From the NCBI RefSeq assembly GCF_038002225.1, contig NZ_JBBOCA010000001.1:5208001-5272000 (forward strand): a DNA stretch of 64,000 bases, given 5' to 3'. The number at the start of each line of letters is the position of its first letter. Within the stretch, counting starts at the first letter, position 1. Both the position numbers and the translations under genes were made by a program. This stretch comes from Paenibacillus sp. FSL R7-0204. GTDB lineage: Bacteria > Bacillota > Bacilli > Paenibacillales > Paenibacillaceae. Shown here in pieces: positions 42,620 through 52,340 of the stretch. The notes under the pieces are model-generated. The model ran no database searches and was not told the DNA's origin. It saw only the letters and a program-made list of their open reading frames with translations.

Positions 42620-43462
42620 TCATACTTGAGCGTTGCGGGATTGGCGGAATCTCATCGCAGACGGCGGCTGCCCGCTGAGCTGCTTGAAGGCTTTGCTGAA
42701 ATGAAACTCATCGCTGTATCCGCAGGCGGCCGCAATCTCCTTCAGGGTTAGCCTGGTGTACAGCAGCTGCTTCTTCGCGTGCTCATAGCGGATTTCACTT
42801 AAATACCCTTTGGGACTCTTGTGCAGATATTGCTGAAAAAGACTGCGTACATACGAGGAGGATATACCGTAGCGCACCGCCAGCTCATGGATCTGCAAGG
42901 GTTCACTGTAGCTGCGCTCAAGCTCCTCCTTCATCCGTACGAACAGTTCATATCCCTGTCCCCGGTCAGGATTACCGCTATCCTTAGCCTGAAATAATTC
43001 GTACAAAAGCTGATAGAGCAGCGCCTGGGTCTTAAGCTGGCTGCCGGGACTGCCGGGAACAAAATCGCCGGCAATCCGGCGGAACAACTCACCCAGCTGT
43101 CTGCCCGGCTCCCTCCCCGGCTTCAGTTGAAACGGCAAGGGCAGTTCATGAAGCGGCTCTACCCTCCCCTGATTGTCCGCTGAAGGCGACAACGTATACA
43201 GCGAGAGCAGGATCATGGTGATGCCCAAAGGCTCCCCGCCTCCGCTGCTCATCTCCATGGACAGTCCCGGCCGCAGATAGAACAGCATGTCCGGTGACAC
43301 CGGATGCTCCGCTGTGTCTGTCCGGAACACTCCCTCCCCCTCCTGAATCCAATACAGGCTGTGGACATGTATATTCTGACGGATATCCCTCCAGTGCGGG
43401 AAGGTGGTCTTGTCATGAATCCAGTGGATATCTATCACCAGATTCTGCGGAATTCCCTCCAT
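42620..43462 (-). CDS. AraC-family transcriptional regulator
   Basis: 280 residues from ATG 43462 after GGAGGAGC. The N-terminal half is a cupin-like sensor (HSLYWIQEGEGVFRTD, DMLFYLRPGLSM). The C-terminal ~100 residues are a double helix-turn-helix of the AraC type: ELAVRYGISSSYVRSLFQQY and LKEIAAACGYSDEFHFSKAF. It is transcribed away from the acyltransferase fusion gene, with overlapping promoters, so it may regulate that gene or itself. The effector is unknown. Confidence 0.88.
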   Translation of the reverse strand: MEGIPQNLVIDIHWIHDKTTFPHWRDIRQNIHVHSLYWIQEGEGVFRTDTAEHPVSPDMLFYLRPGLSMEMSSGGGEPLGITMILLSLYTLSPSADNQGRVEPLHELPLPFQLKPGREPGRQLGELFRRIAGDFVPGSPGSQLKTQALLYQLLYELFQAKDSGNPDRGQGYELFVRMKEELERSYSEPLQIHELAVRYGISSSYVRSLFQQYLHKSPKGYLSEIRYEHAKKQLLYTRLTLKEIAAACGYSDEFHFSKAFKQLSGQPPSAMRFRQSRNAQV

Positions 43463-43521
43463 ATAATAGCTCCTCCGTTTCTCAGCCTGCCATTTACCAG
43501 GGATTCAATACTGAAGCGTTT

Positions 43522-43550
43522 TTGACATACCAATTCTGTTCATTATACCA
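43522..43550. promoter_or_regulatory. Overlapping divergent promoters, AraC gene and acyltransferase gene
   Basis: Plus strand: TTGACA (43522-43527), 16 nt, TATACC (43544-43549), for the acyltransferase gene. Minus strand: TGGTATAAT (43550-43542), an extended -10 for the AraC gene. The two -10 boxes share the same bases, so the polymerases would compete. Confidence 0.6.
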
Positions 43551-43619
43551 TGCCACTCCCCTGCATTCATTGCTACACTTAGGACATTAACGGCTGGAAT
43601 GATGAAGGAGAGATACCAA

Positions 43620-45386
43620 ATGACTGAATCCCTGTCCACCCCGGCACAAGCCCTGGATTACATGCCTTGGATTGGCCTGTCCGAGCAAGAACGGCTTAAG
43701 CAGGACCGGCACCAGAAGCAGCTTGCTGCGGATTATCCCTGCAACTTCGGGGAAGCCTGCTTCGTCTCGCCGCAAGCCATTGTGCTGCCGGATCAGCTGG
43801 CGCTCGGTGACCGGAGCTACATTGCCGGAGGTGCGATTGTCCGCAGCACACGGCTGGTCACGGGCAGTGACTGCTCTATCAACAGCTATAGCATATTGTC
43901 AGGCGATATTACCATGGGGAATGGCGTGCGGATCGCTTCCCATGCAAGTCTATACGGCTTCAATCACGGCTATGCTGTGACGGATGTTCCGGTCTTCCGC
44001 CAGCCTTTGACAGTCAAGGGCATTGTCATAGGAGATGATGTGTGGATCGGGGCTAATGCCGTGATTCTTGACGGAGTGCGGATCGGGTCGCACAGCATTG
44101 TTGCAGCGGGGGCGATAGTAACCCGCGATGTTCCAGCTTACAGCATTGTCGGCGGCAACCCGGCCAAGCTGATCCGCAGCCGTCTGGCCGGGGAGACAGC
44201 GGTAACAGATCATAAGGAGGATATGATAGTGAGGAAGATGGAACTTGCAGGCAAACTCGCAAAGCATATGACGGATGCTTCGGGACAATCCTCTGGACAT
44301 GGAGTAGATGGGGCAGCCGCTCCTAACCCCCTATACAAACAGTTGCTCAGTTTCAGCAAGCAGGTGCAGGAGCAGCTGACTCCCCTGCTTGCGTTCTACT
44401 CCGAAACGATAGAGGGAGAGAACCTGTTCCGGGACCGGCCGGGAGCGGGGCGGACTGTACGGGCCTACTGCGATGCCGTGGAGATCGCTGCGATGTTCGG
44501 CAATCTGCCGCCTGGCTGGACGAAGGAGGAGCTGATCGCTACATTAGAGCAGTTCCAGGATAGCCGGACCGGATTATTGCCCGACCCGTGGTCGCCGCCC
44601 GGGCCGGAGGATCAGCCGGAGCTGTTAGCCGATCATCTCTCGCGTTATCATCTTCTCGCTGTAGGCTACGCGCTTGAGGTGTTAGGTTCTGCTCTGCCTT
44701 ATCCCGTTGCCGTGGCCGAGAATATGGATACCGCCACACTGTATCAGCAGCTTGATAGTCTGCCCTGGGGGGACAATGCCTGGGGCGGCGGCGACTGGAT
44801 TGATTGCTATGCTACCGGGCTGTATCACAATCTGAAGTCCTTTGGCTCCGGCAAGCGCCCGGATGGTCTGTTCGGCTGGCTGGCGACGCATTGCCGCCGG
44901 GACTCCGGGCTGTGGGGTCTGCCTACTGCGGAGGAGGGCTGGCTGCAGCCGGTGAACGGCTTTTACCGGCTTACACGCGCTACCTATGCCCAGTTCGGCC
45001 TGCCCCTGCCTTACCCGGAGCAGAGCATCGATACCGTGCTGGCTCACAGCCGGGACCGCCGCTTCTTCCGCCTGGACGCGCTGAATGCCTGCAACGTGCT
45101 GGATGTCGTCCACCCGCTCTGGCTCTGCCTGAAGCAGAGTGATTACCGGCAGGCGGAGATTCGCGCCTGGGCAGAGAAGCTGCTCGGCGAAGTGCTGCCC
45201 TTCTGGGTTCCCGGAAGCGGCTTCGCCTTCCAGCTGTCGCGCCAGCAGGAGACCGGCCTGCAGGGCACGGAGATGTGGCTGAGCATCATTTATCTGCTGG
45301 CCGATCTGTGCGGGTTAAGCTCCTCTCTGGGCTACTCCCCGAAGGGAGTACACCGCCTGGAGCCCGCCTTCTCGTTATCCGTATAA
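43620..45386 (+). CDS. Hexapeptide acyltransferase fused to a helical C-terminal domain
   Basis: 588 residues from ATG 43620, after AAGGAGAG. Residues ~40-200 are a left-handed beta-helix acyltransferase of the LbH/maltose O-acetyltransferase type, with the typical catalytic His region near HASLYGFNHGY and the end GDDVWIGANAVILDGVRIGS then IVGGNPAKLIR. Residues ~240-588 are a second domain with helical repeats (WSPPGPEDQPELLADHLSRY, WLATHCRRDSGLWGLP, NGFYRLTRATYAQFGLPLP) that resembles an alpha/alpha-toroid, as in terpenoid cyclase-like or heparinase-like folds. I do not know this fusion. The likely role is acetylation of a sugar or polysaccharide. A gene and terminator follow. Confidence 0.8.
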   Translation: MTESLSTPAQALDYMPWIGLSEQERLKQDRHQKQLAADYPCNFGEACFVSPQAIVLPDQLALGDRSYIAGGAIVRSTRLVTGSDCSINSYSILSGDITMGNGVRIASHASLYGFNHGYAVTDVPVFRQPLTVKGIVIGDDVWIGANAVILDGVRIGSHSIVAAGAIVTRDVPAYSIVGGNPAKLIRSRLAGETAVTDHKEDMIVRKMELAGKLAKHMTDASGQSSGHGVDGAAAPNPLYKQLLSFSKQVQEQLTPLLAFYSETIEGENLFRDRPGAGRTVRAYCDAVEIAAMFGNLPPGWTKEELIATLEQFQDSRTGLLPDPWSPPGPEDQPELLADHLSRYHLLAVGYALEVLGSALPYPVAVAENMDTATLYQQLDSLPWGDNAWGGGDWIDCYATGLYHNLKSFGSGKRPDGLFGWLATHCRRDSGLWGLPTAEEGWLQPVNGFYRLTRATYAQFGLPLPYPEQSIDTVLAHSRDRRFFRLDALNACNVLDVVHPLWLCLKQSDYRQAEIRAWAEKLLGEVLPFWVPGSGFAFQLSRQQETGLQGTEMWLSIIYLLADLCGLSSSLGYSPKGVHRLEPAFSLSV

Positions 45387-45478
45387 ACGCAGCTTGCGCC
45401 CACAAGGCGGCTTGAACTTATTTTCATAAGTGGAAACGGCTTTGCCGTCCTTTTAAAGGATGGTACCGTTTCAGCGCA

Positions 45479-45526
45479 AAAACCCCGTCGTCTCCGCTCG
45501 TTCTGAGCAGAGATGACGGGGTTTTG
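45479..45526. terminator. Bidirectional terminator
   Basis: Stem AAAACCCCGTC-rTCTcyGCTC pairs with GAGCagAGATGACGGGGTTTT around a 5-base loop; T-runs on both strands. It lies between the acyltransferase gene (ends 45386) and the LSm-like gene (ends 45551, opposite strand). A weaker inverted repeat with a TCCTTTTAAAGGA core lies at 45432-45473. Confidence 0.8.
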
Positions 45527-45550
45527 TTCGCTTTTACATGCAGCTTCCGA

Positions 45551-45757
45551 TTATTGCCCGAAGCCGACGCGCGGACGCTCGCGCTCCTTGGTCTGCAGCT
45601 CTACTGCCCGGATCGAGGTAATGGGAATGTAGAGGGTCTGATACTCCGTACTGTATTTCACGAACCGTTCATCCAGCTCCTCCAATACGCCTCCTCTAAC
45701 ACTTGTACCATCCAAAAAATGAATATGAACTTCCTGTCCCTTCAGCGCTTCCAGCAT
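45551..45757 (-). CDS. Small LSm/SH3-like protein (DUF2642-like)
   Basis: 68 residues from ATG 45757, after AAGGAGAGG; a longer reading to 45802 would overlap clpP. Sequence order is VHIHFLDGTSVRGGVLEELD then RFVKYSTEYQTLYIPITSIRAVEL, which fits a five-stranded Sm-like barrel: strand-turn-strand with the GxVxG-type turn, then a last strand IPITSIRAV. I associate it with DUF2642-type small proteins; Hfq is possible but it lacks the Hfq YKHA motif. It begins 19 bp after clpP and belongs to that operon. Confidence 0.7.
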   Translation of the reverse strand: MLEALKGQEVHIHFLDGTSVRGGVLEELDERFVKYSTEYQTLYIPITSIRAVELQTKERERPRVGFGQ

Positions 45758-45776
45758 GCTCTTCCTCTCCTTCGTC

Positions 45777-46358
45777 TTACAAATGTGTGATGATAGTGTC
45801 AATAATTCCGTATTCCAATGCCTCCTCAGCCGACATGAAGTAATCCCGGTCCATATCCTTCTCCACCTTCTCCTTCGGCTGGCCGGTCCGCTCAGCAGTG
45901 ATCACGACAATCTTCTCACGGATCTGAAGAATACGTCTGGCGCTGATCGCAATATCGCTGGCCTGCCCCTGCGCCCCGCCATGCGGCTGATGGATCATAA
46001 TCTCGCTGTTCGGCAGGGCCGATCTTTTGCCAGTGGCTCCCGCAAGCAGCAGCAGTGAAGCGAACGAAGCAGCAAAACCGGTACAGATCGTGTTGACTTG
46101 AGGTTTAATTACCTGCATCGTATCATAAATACCGAAGCCTGCGGTAGTTGAACCTCCCGGGCTGTTGATGAACATCTGAATATCCTTATCCGGCTCATCG
46201 GCCGCGAGGAACAGCAACTGCGCAATAATGCTATTAGCCAGCCCGTCATCAATTGCCGCACCCACGAATACAATCCGGTCCTTCAGCAGCCGGGAATAGA
46301 TATCATAGGAACGCTCTCCTCTGACCGTCTGTTCTATCACATAGGGTATTACACTCAT
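45777..46358 (-). CDS. clpP: ClpP-family serine protease (second copy type)
   Basis: 193 residues, normal for ClpP. The catalytic triad is in place: Ser in [11 protein letters not shown] (usually GMAASM), His in MIHQPHGG, Asp in [16 protein letters not shown]. ClpP forms a double heptameric ring that degrades proteins fed by Clp ATPases. Changes around the Ser compared with the standard GMAASMGA suggest a paralogue of the housekeeping enzyme. No Clp ATPase gene is adjacent. An LSm-like protein follows in the same unit. Confidence 0.88.
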   Translation of the reverse strand: MSVIPYVIEQTVRGERSYDIYSRLLKDRIVFVGAAIDDGLANSIIAQLLFLAADEPDKDIQMFINSPGGSTTAGFGIYDTMQVIKPQVNTICTGFAASFASLLLLAGATGKRSALPNSEIMIHQPHGGAQGQASDIAISARRILQIREKIVVITAERTGQPKEKVEKDMDRDYFMSAEEALEYGIIDTIITHL

Positions 46359-46468
46359 TCTGGTATGCCTCCTCTGATCTGTTTTAGTGTGGATACCCTG
46401 TAAACGGGTTGCCTGCGCGAAAAGATACGGAAAGCGGAAGAGGTGCGGAAATAGCGGGGTGCGTATCT

Positions 46469-46496
46469 TTTACATTGTGCCATTCGTTTATATAAT
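46469..46496 (+). promoter_or_regulatory. SigA-type promoter of sigma-factor gene
   Basis: TTTACA (46469-46474), 16 nt, TATAAT (46491-46496), 35 bp before the ATG at 46532. Confidence 0.65.
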
Positions 46497-46531
46497 AGAA
46501 GCAACGCAACCCATCGAAGGAGAGGGCTACT

Positions 46532-47302
46532 ATGACGATTCTTGAACATCACCGGACACCGGATACGATAGCTATGGATACAAGACATCTTCAGGAGCTG
46601 GGAGCAACGCTGCAGCGCTACTGCCTGTCGCTCACCCGCTCCCGCTTCGATGCCGATGATCTGGCGCAGGAGACCTGGGCCAAAGCGCTCGGCTACCGCA
46701 AATTCACCATCAGCCCCAATCCCGAAGCCCTGCTGCTGCGGATTGCCAAGAATACCTGGATTGACGCTTCCCGCCGCCGGGGGTCGCTCATCCGTGCCAT
46801 GGAACGGTCCGGAGTGTCATCCGATCCAGCTTCTGCAGCGGCAGCCCTAGAGGAGCTGACCGGGACGGAGCTGACCTTTCAGGCGCTACTCGCCCATCTC
46901 TCGCCGCCGCAGCGGACCGCCTGGGTCCTCCGCGATGTGCTGGGGTATTCAGCCGCCGAGTCCGCCGGACTCTTGGCAACCACGGAAGGAGCAGTCAAAG
47001 CAGCGCTGCACCGTGCACGTCAAGCCTTGAGCAAGGTCCGGGAGGAGCTGATCCAGCATGAAGGTCCCGCGCTTCCGCAGGATGCTGATTACCGGGGTTA
47101 TCTGCGGGCGCTGGCTGAAGCCTATGAGCAAGGGCAGGTTCCAGTATTGCTGGAGCTGCTCCGCCAGGAGAACGCCGGGGAGGTAACCGCTGCTGTAAGC
47201 AGCTTTACCATTCAGTCCGTGCATTCCGTGTATACAGACAACGCAAGATACGCCTATACCCATGGAGCGCCTGCATCAGGCGGACTTCGGATGGCTGCAT
47301 AA
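46532..47302 (+). CDS. ECF-type RNA polymerase sigma factor
   Basis: 256 residues from ATG 46532 after GAAGGAGAG. Region 2: RFDADDLAQETWAKALGYRK. Region 4: LSPPQRTAWVLRDVLGYSAAE and TTEGAVKAALHRARQAL, the sigma-70 helix-turn-helix. A C-terminal extension of about 75 residues follows region 4 and recalls the SnoaL-type tails of some sigma-J-like ECF factors, although I cannot confirm the fold. No anti-sigma gene is adjacent; the next gene is an epimerase 55 bp on. Confidence 0.85.
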   Translation: MTILEHHRTPDTIAMDTRHLQELGATLQRYCLSLTRSRFDADDLAQETWAKALGYRKFTISPNPEALLLRIAKNTWIDASRRRGSLIRAMERSGVSSDPASAAAALEELTGTELTFQALLAHLSPPQRTAWVLRDVLGYSAAESAGLLATTEGAVKAALHRARQALSKVREELIQHEGPALPQDADYRGYLRALAEAYEQGQVPVLLELLRQENAGEVTAAVSSFTIQSVHSVYTDNARYAYTHGAPASGGLRMAA

Positions 47303-47357
47303 TACCGATGAATGGAGCAGCGGCTCTGCTCTGACTATAACTTAGGAGAGTGATCCC

Positions 47358-48257
47358 ATGAAGAAGGTGCTTGTGCTTGGAGGGACGAGATTTTTCGGCA
47401 AAAGACTGGTGGAGCTGCTGCTCCAGGACCAGGACAGCGAGGTCACCATCCTGACCCGGGGGCTAACTGAGGATACCTTCGGTGAGCGTGTTACCCGGCT
47501 GGCTGTGGACCGGACGGATGAAGCGGCGCTTGAGCAGGCTGTCGGGGATACCCAATGGGATATCGTCTACGATAACATTTGCTACACGCCGGATGAGGCG
47601 GCGGCAGCTGTGCGGATCTGGACAGGGCGAGCCAAGCGGTATATCCTGACTTCCAGCTTATCCGTGTACGATCCGCAGCCGGAGGCGCTGGCTGAAACGG
47701 ACTTCGATCCTTGGCATTATCCGCTGAAGCCTGGCGGAAAGACGGAAGTCAGTTACCAGGAAGGCAAAAGGCAAGCCGAAGCGATTCTGCTTCAGACAGC
47801 GGATTTCCCGGTGGCTGCGGTACGTTTTCCGATTGTGCTGGGCACGGATGATTATACGCGCCGGCTGCATTTTCACATCGAGCATGTTCTGGCGGGAAGG
47901 CCGGTTGGCATCCCTAATCCGCAGGCGGAGATCTCGTTCATCCGTTCGGACGAAGCGGCTGCTTTCCTGCATTGGCTGGGCCGGGAAGGCTCAGCCGTTA
48001 CGGGGCCGGTGAACGCCTGCTCGGACGGCACCCTCACCATTGGCGGCGTCATCTCCATCATCGAACAGATCACCGGAAGAACGGCTGTCGTCCAGAGTGA
48101 AGCGGCGGAGGCGGATCAATCGCCTTTTGGCATCGGAGCATCCTGGTTCATGGATACGTCAAAAGCCCGCAACGCGGGCTTCAGCTTCCTGTCCTTATCA
48201 GAGTGGTTCCCGGAGCTGGTCTCGTCGCTGACCCATTCACTTCGCCAGGACCAGTAA
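47358..48257 (+). CDS. NAD-dependent epimerase/dehydratase family protein
   Basis: 299 residues with the Rossmann motif [18 protein letters not shown] at the N-terminus. It is an extended SDR (epimerase-like) protein: TSSLSVYD follows in the active-site strand, and the catalytic YxxxK appears as [12 protein letters not shown] enzymes of this kind act on nucleotide sugars or isoflavone-like substrates. The last 21 bp overlap the end of the chemotaxis receptor gene on the other strand. It may share an operon with the sigma factor. Confidence 0.8.
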   Translation: MKKVLVLGGTRFFGKRLVELLLQDQDSEVTILTRGLTEDTFGERVTRLAVDRTDEAALEQAVGDTQWDIVYDNICYTPDEAAAAVRIWTGRAKRYILTSSLSVYDPQPEALAETDFDPWHYPLKPGGKTEVSYQEGKRQAEAILLQTADFPVAAVRFPIVLGTDDYTRRLHFHIEHVLAGRPVGIPNPQAEISFIRSDEAAAFLHWLGREGSAVTGPVNACSDGTLTIGGVISIIEQITGRTAVVQSEAAEADQSPFGIGASWFMDTSKARNAGFSFLSLSEWFPELVSSLTHSLRQDQ

Positions 48258-50165
48258 CTCCTCCTCCAGCTCTTTGGAGATCTCTTTTGGCGGTTCGTTC
48301 ACAAGCGTACTCAGGCCGGGCGCAGGCTTATCCTGCAACGGTATTCCCGCAGGCAGGGGCCGGTGAATTCCGGCTTCCGCCTTTTTTTCCGGCTGTTTAG
48401 TTAGCTTTGTCTGCATCTCCCGCTGTGGCTTGGGCTGGATGTTCGCAGCCTCCGATATTTTGAACACATTAATCTCCCGGAACAGCCGCTGCGAGATTTC
48501 ATTAATCTCCCCGGCCTGCCTTGCAATGTCCCCGATGGCCTGATCCTGCTGGATGCTGGAAGCGTTAACCTCCTGAACTCCGGCCGCCGTCTGCTCAGCT
48601 ACAGCCGCAACAGAATGTACAGATTCGGCAAGCCGCGAATTGAGGGTACGCGTCTGTTCCACCTTGTGGTGAATTTGACCGATCTGTGTGCTGATGCCTG
48701 TAATCGATTCGTTGATAGCTTCGAACGAGGCCAAGGTCTGCTCTACCTGATGATCCTGCTGCTCCAGATTGTCCCGGGTCTCCATCATATGCCCTTGGAA
48801 ATCCTCCATACCGGCCCCAAGCTCCTGAATAATCCTGCTGATGAGCACCGAGGAGTCATTCGTCTGCACGGACAACTGCCGCACTTCATCGGCAATCACG
48901 GCGAAGCCTTTGCCTGCTGCTCCAGCCCTCGCTGCTTCAATCGCGGCGTTCAGCGAGAGAATATTCGTCTGCTTCGAGATTTCGGTGATCGAATGGGTAA
49001 TGCGCGAGATATCCTTGGACTGGCTCACCAGCTTGTCCAGCGCCCCGTACACCTTGCTGATGGACACCCGGGAATGCCGGGAGCTCTGGCGCAGCGCCGT
49101 AACGGTATCCGAGCCCTGCTGTCTGTTCCGGTTAGCGGCTTCACTCGTAGTCAGCATCACATCCGTATAGTCAGTAATCTCCTGAACCCCGCAAGCCAGC
49201 TCCTCCAGGAGTTGTGTGCTCTGCTCCGACTGGCTGGCCTGCTGGTCTGCCCCAAGCGAAATCTCCTGTATGGTTCTGACAATATTCTGGTTCGTATGCG
49301 CTGTAACCGCCGAAGAACCCTTAAAAGATTGTGCGTAATCGGCAAGCGAGCCTGCCGCAGACAAGGTCTGCCGCAGCATCTCCTGTACCCTGCCGACCAT
49401 ATGGTCGAAATGATGGCTCAATTGTCCCAGCTCGTCATTGTACGGGGAGTTAATCTGCTGCCGAAGATCGCCCTCCGCGATCTGTCTGAGCGCCGCCTGA
49501 AGCTTGCGCACCGGTGACAGGAACGAGCGGATCAGCAGCCAGGCGAGCACCAACATGAACAGAGAGACTGCAATCGCAGCATACATCACGATGGATACCG
49601 TATCATCCAGCAGCGCGAAGGAGACCCCCTGGGCCTGATCAGCATTGGTAGCGGCAGCGGTATACAGCTCACCGTTAGTCTTCAGCATGTCCTGATTCAG
49701 CGCAAGCGCTTTTGTATGTATACCATCTATGGTCTCCAGTACACTCAGCGGGTCAAGGGTCTCGTCCGACATCGTCGTTACCAGTTCCTTCATTAGAGCG
49801 CCATATTCTTTTGCTTGTGCAGACAGCAGCTTATAGCTCGCAGAAGCAGGCGTACCCAGCTCAAAATTTACCTTGGCCAGCTCCGTGGACAGCTGCTGCT
49901 GCTTCTCCTTCAAGGGCTCTGCCTGCTCCAGGTCACTGGAATCCGCCAAGGAAGTCTCCGCACGGTTCAGCTCCTGCAGCTGCTGGGTGATGGTTGAGAC
50001 CGTAATTCTATTCTCCATTTCGCTCTTCTGCCGTTCCATGGATCGCTCGACCTGCTTGATTTTATGTCCCTGGTACATAGCCACGCCCAGAAAAATAAGC
50101 GTAATCGCCGAGAAACTCAAAATCAGCTTCCATTTCATCGAAAAGTGCAGCAGATTCCCCTTCAA
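48237..50165 (-). CDS. Methyl-accepting chemotaxis protein
   Basis: About 642 residues from TTG 50165, 9 nt after GAAGGG; ATG 50174 is possible but has no spacer to that site, and ATG 50138 is downstream. A first membrane helix ([18 protein letters not shown]) is followed by a periplasm-equivalent helical sensor (4HB-like, about 30-170), a second helix ([19 protein letters not shown]), HAMP ([18 protein letters not shown]), and the cytoplasmic signalling hairpin with [20 protein letters not shown]. The C-terminus has a Lys/Pro-rich linker and an acidic tail ([14 protein letters not shown]). It would sense a chemical and pass the signal to CheW/CheA. Confidence 0.9.
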   Translation of the reverse strand: MKGNLLHFSMKWKLILSFSAITLIFLGVAMYQGHKIKQVERSMERQKSEMENRITVSTITQQLQELNRAETSLADSSDLEQAEPLKEKQQQLSTELAKVNFELGTPASASYKLLSAQAKEYGALMKELVTTMSDETLDPLSVLETIDGIHTKALALNQDMLKTNGELYTAAATNADQAQGVSFALLDDTVSIVMYAAIAVSLFMLVLAWLLIRSFLSPVRKLQAALRQIAEGDLRQQINSPYNDELGQLSHHFDHMVGRVQEMLRQTLSAAGSLADYAQSFKGSSAVTAHTNQNIVRTIQEISLGADQQASQSEQSTQLLEELACGVQEITDYTDVMLTTSEAANRNRQQGSDTVTALRQSSRHSRVSISKVYGALDKLVSQSKDISRITHSITEISKQTNILSLNAAIEAARAGAAGKGFAVIADEVRQLSVQTNDSSVLISRIIQELGAGMEDFQGHMMETRDNLEQQDHQVEQTLASFEAINESITGISTQIGQIHHKVEQTRTLNSRLAESVHSVAAVAEQTAAGVQEVNASSIQQDQAIGDIARQAGEINEISQRLFREINVFKISEAANIQPKPQREMQTKLTKQPEKKAEAGIHRPLPAGIPLQDKPAPGLSTLVNEPPKEISKELEEELLVLAK

Positions 50166-50447
50166 AAGTATCATCCCTTCATATCCAGCCTGATTTTGCA
50201 ATAGGTATATTCTGCTAATACTCTCTCATTGTAAAAGCCGGATATTAATTGTCCTCCTAAGTTATGTATGCGCAGCGTAAAGAATCTGTTGCGAAACTGT
50301 TAACAAATGTGCAGAATTTAAGGAAATAGGCCCAGGCAGATGGAGCCACCGGACGCACTTGATAGACTCAGGCTGAAGGCTAAAAGCTGAGGGCTGAAGG
50401 CTAGTGCTGCCGGAAATATCGTTGACAGAAGGGTAGATAGAGTAACT

Positions 50448-51026
50448 ATGGGTACGGATAACAGTGACAACAGGCTTGCTGCAACATCGAGGGAAGAATT
50501 AAGAGATTGGCTGATCGCGAATAGCACCACGGAGGGCTCTTGCTGGGTAGAGGTCAGTCTGAAGCCGCTTCCGGGGACGATACTGTATCTGGACGTCGTG
50601 GAAGAAGCACTGTGCTTCGGCTGGATTGACGGGGTGAAAAAGGCGGCGGCTGACTCGAAGCTGATACAGAGATTATCTCCGCGCAGCAAGCGTAGTTCAT
50701 GGACCGAGCTGAATAAGGAGCGCGTGCGAAGGCTGGAGAAGCTGGGCCTGATGCGCGATGAGGGACGGCGAAGCCTGCCTGATATGGATGCCGGAGCATT
50801 TCGAATCGATCCCGTGATTGAACAGAGCTTGAAAGCGGACGAGCAGGTGTACCGTCATTTCCTGGCCTTTCCGGCGCTGTATCAGCGGGTGCGGATCGAC
50901 ACCATTCAGAGCTATATCCGCCAGCCGGAGCTGTTCGAACGCAGATTAGACAAATTCATAGAGAATACCCGTATGAACAAAATGTACGGAGAGTGGCATG
51001 ACAACGGGCGTCTGCTTGATTATTAG
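50448..51026 (+). CDS. YdeI/OmpD-associated family protein
   Basis: 192 residues. Family signatures are LRDWLIANSTTEGSCWVEV, ALCFGWIDGVKKAAADSK and LSPRSKRSSWTELNKERV, then DEQVYRHFLAFPALYQRVRI near the end. Members occur widely in soil bacteria, with proposed roles in metal or antimicrobial-peptide tolerance. It is a single gene between a chemotaxis receptor gene and an IS4-family element. Upstream, the short near-repeat GGCTGAAGGCTAAAAGCTGA lies at about 50370-50400 without a known role. Confidence 0.8.
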   Translation: MGTDNSDNRLAATSREELRDWLIANSTTEGSCWVEVSLKPLPGTILYLDVVEEALCFGWIDGVKKAAADSKLIQRLSPRSKRSSWTELNKERVRRLEKLGLMRDEGRRSLPDMDAGAFRIDPVIEQSLKADEQVYRHFLAFPALYQRVRIDTIQSYIRQPELFERRLDKFIENTRMNKMYGEWHDNGRLLDY

Positions 51027-51101
51027 TTCGGTTAGATTATTAGTTCTGTTAGTGAGTTTGATTTCGGACATCAAATTAAATCTATATAGTTGGAAAAACG
51101 T

Positions 51102-52331
51102 TAAGCCTGTTGATTACCCAAAAAAAGGTAGCAAAAAGGCCGCCATTTCGATAAAGTGTTTGTACCCCTACAAACCTTCCGAAACGAGGCGGCCTCATGA
51201 AAAAGTCTACTTCAATTTCAAACATTCTGCAATTGGTGATTCCCGAGGAAAAACTACGTCCGATTCTGGAAGAATTAAACTATATTGATGTTGCGCGTAA
51301 ATTTACCGTGTATGATTTGTTTTTGTTTCTAGCTGAAGCAGCGTTTCAGCAGTGGGACGGGTACCGAGACGGCGCGCAACGGATGTCCCTTCAGGGACAA
51401 CGTGCGGTGAATTATTCGACGCTTTCCAAAAAGGCTAAAGAGGTTCCTTTCTCCTTATTTAAGCGTCTATTGAAACTCATGATAGGGCTCTGTAATCGGA
51501 AGGCCAAGCGGTCACTCGGTATTCCGAAAGAACTGTTAATCGTGGATTCAACCACCATTTCGGTCGGTCAAGGCCGCTTGCCTTGGGCACAAATTAAAGG
51601 CAGAAAAGCAGGCGTTAAGCTGCATGTCGGATTACTTGGGGACTCGAATGAATTGCACAAAGTGACGGAGACCCCGGCTGTACAGCATGATTTAAACAGT
51701 TGCGCCTTCCTGCTCGACAGCCAATATATTTTGGTGGCAGACCGCGCTTACGGGAAGCACAAGCTGTTTGACAGCTATCAAGAGAAGAAAGAGCGGCAAT
51801 ATTTTGTCATTCGGCTTAAGGATAACACCACGCTCGTGAATCCGGTCCCGCGCCTGCGAAATCGCCCATTTGAGGGAAGTATCGAGCAGGATTTGACGTG
51901 CCAATTAGGAAAGGTTAAGGCGCTCAGCAAGAATCAGTTTCGGGTGGTGATTCTTAAAGATCCTAAAGGGAATCCCGTCATTCTTGCGACAAATCTGCAC
52001 TGGCACTCCCCCGAAGCCATAGCAGACATCTATAAGAAACGTTGGCAGATTGAAGTATTTTTTCGTTGGATTAAGCAGCATTTAAACATTCCCAAGTTAT
52101 TTGGAACCACAGAAAATGCAGTATATGGGCAGCTATACGTGGCTTTATTGGTGTATGTGTTGCTAAAGTTTCTGTTTGAACAGGGAAATAGTACTGTGCA
52201 TGTTAGCGCTAGATTAACGTTCGCCGAGTTTGATCGATTATTTACGCTGCAAAAGCTACCTGTGGAGTGGAAGATTTATTTAGCTCATGTTACTGACATT
52301 ATCACCAAAATATAGGTAATCAACAGGCTTA
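51102..52331 (+). mobile_element. IS4-family insertion sequence with 9-bp target duplication
   Basis: A 1230-bp element with 17-bp inverted repeats TAAGCCTGTTGATTACC at both ends (start 51102, end 52331). It is flanked by perfect 9-bp direct repeats GAAAAACGT at 51093-51101 and 52332-52340. Intact transposase and perfect flanking duplication indicate a recent insertion. The target is an intergenic region behind the YdeI-family gene. Confidence 0.95.
51197..52315 (+). CDS. IS4-family transposase
   Basis: 372 residues, full length. The DDE motif is visible: D in LLIVDSTTISVG, D in LVADRAYGKH, and the Y-R-E signature in YKKRWQIEVFFRWIKQHL that marks the IS4 family. The frame has no interruption, so the element may be active. 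The ATG follows GAGGCGGCC-type sequence at 51186; AACGAGGCGG serves as the ribosome-binding site. Confidence 0.92.
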   Translation: MKKSTSISNILQLVIPEEKLRPILEELNYIDVARKFTVYDLFLFLAEAAFQQWDGYRDGAQRMSLQGQRAVNYSTLSKKAKEVPFSLFKRLLKLMIGLCNRKAKRSLGIPKELLIVDSTTISVGQGRLPWAQIKGRKAGVKLHVGLLGDSNELHKVTETPAVQHDLNSCAFLLDSQYILVADRAYGKHKLFDSYQEKKERQYFVIRLKDNTTLVNPVPRLRNRPFEGSIEQDLTCQLGKVKALSKNQFRVVILKDPKGNPVILATNLHWHSPEAIADIYKKRWQIEVFFRWIKQHLNIPKLFGTTENAVYGQLYVALLVYVLLKFLFEQGNSTVHVSARLTFAEFDRLFTLQKLPVEWKIYLAHVTDIITKI

Positions 52332-52340
52332 GAAAAACGT

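Noticed and set aside
46355..46588. Minus-strand frame of 77 codons between clpP and the sigma-factor gene
   Set aside because: It overlaps the sigma-factor start and its promoter and has no ribosome-binding site.
48615..49517. Plus-strand frame of 300 codons
   Set aside because: Shadow of the chemotaxis receptor gene on the minus strand.
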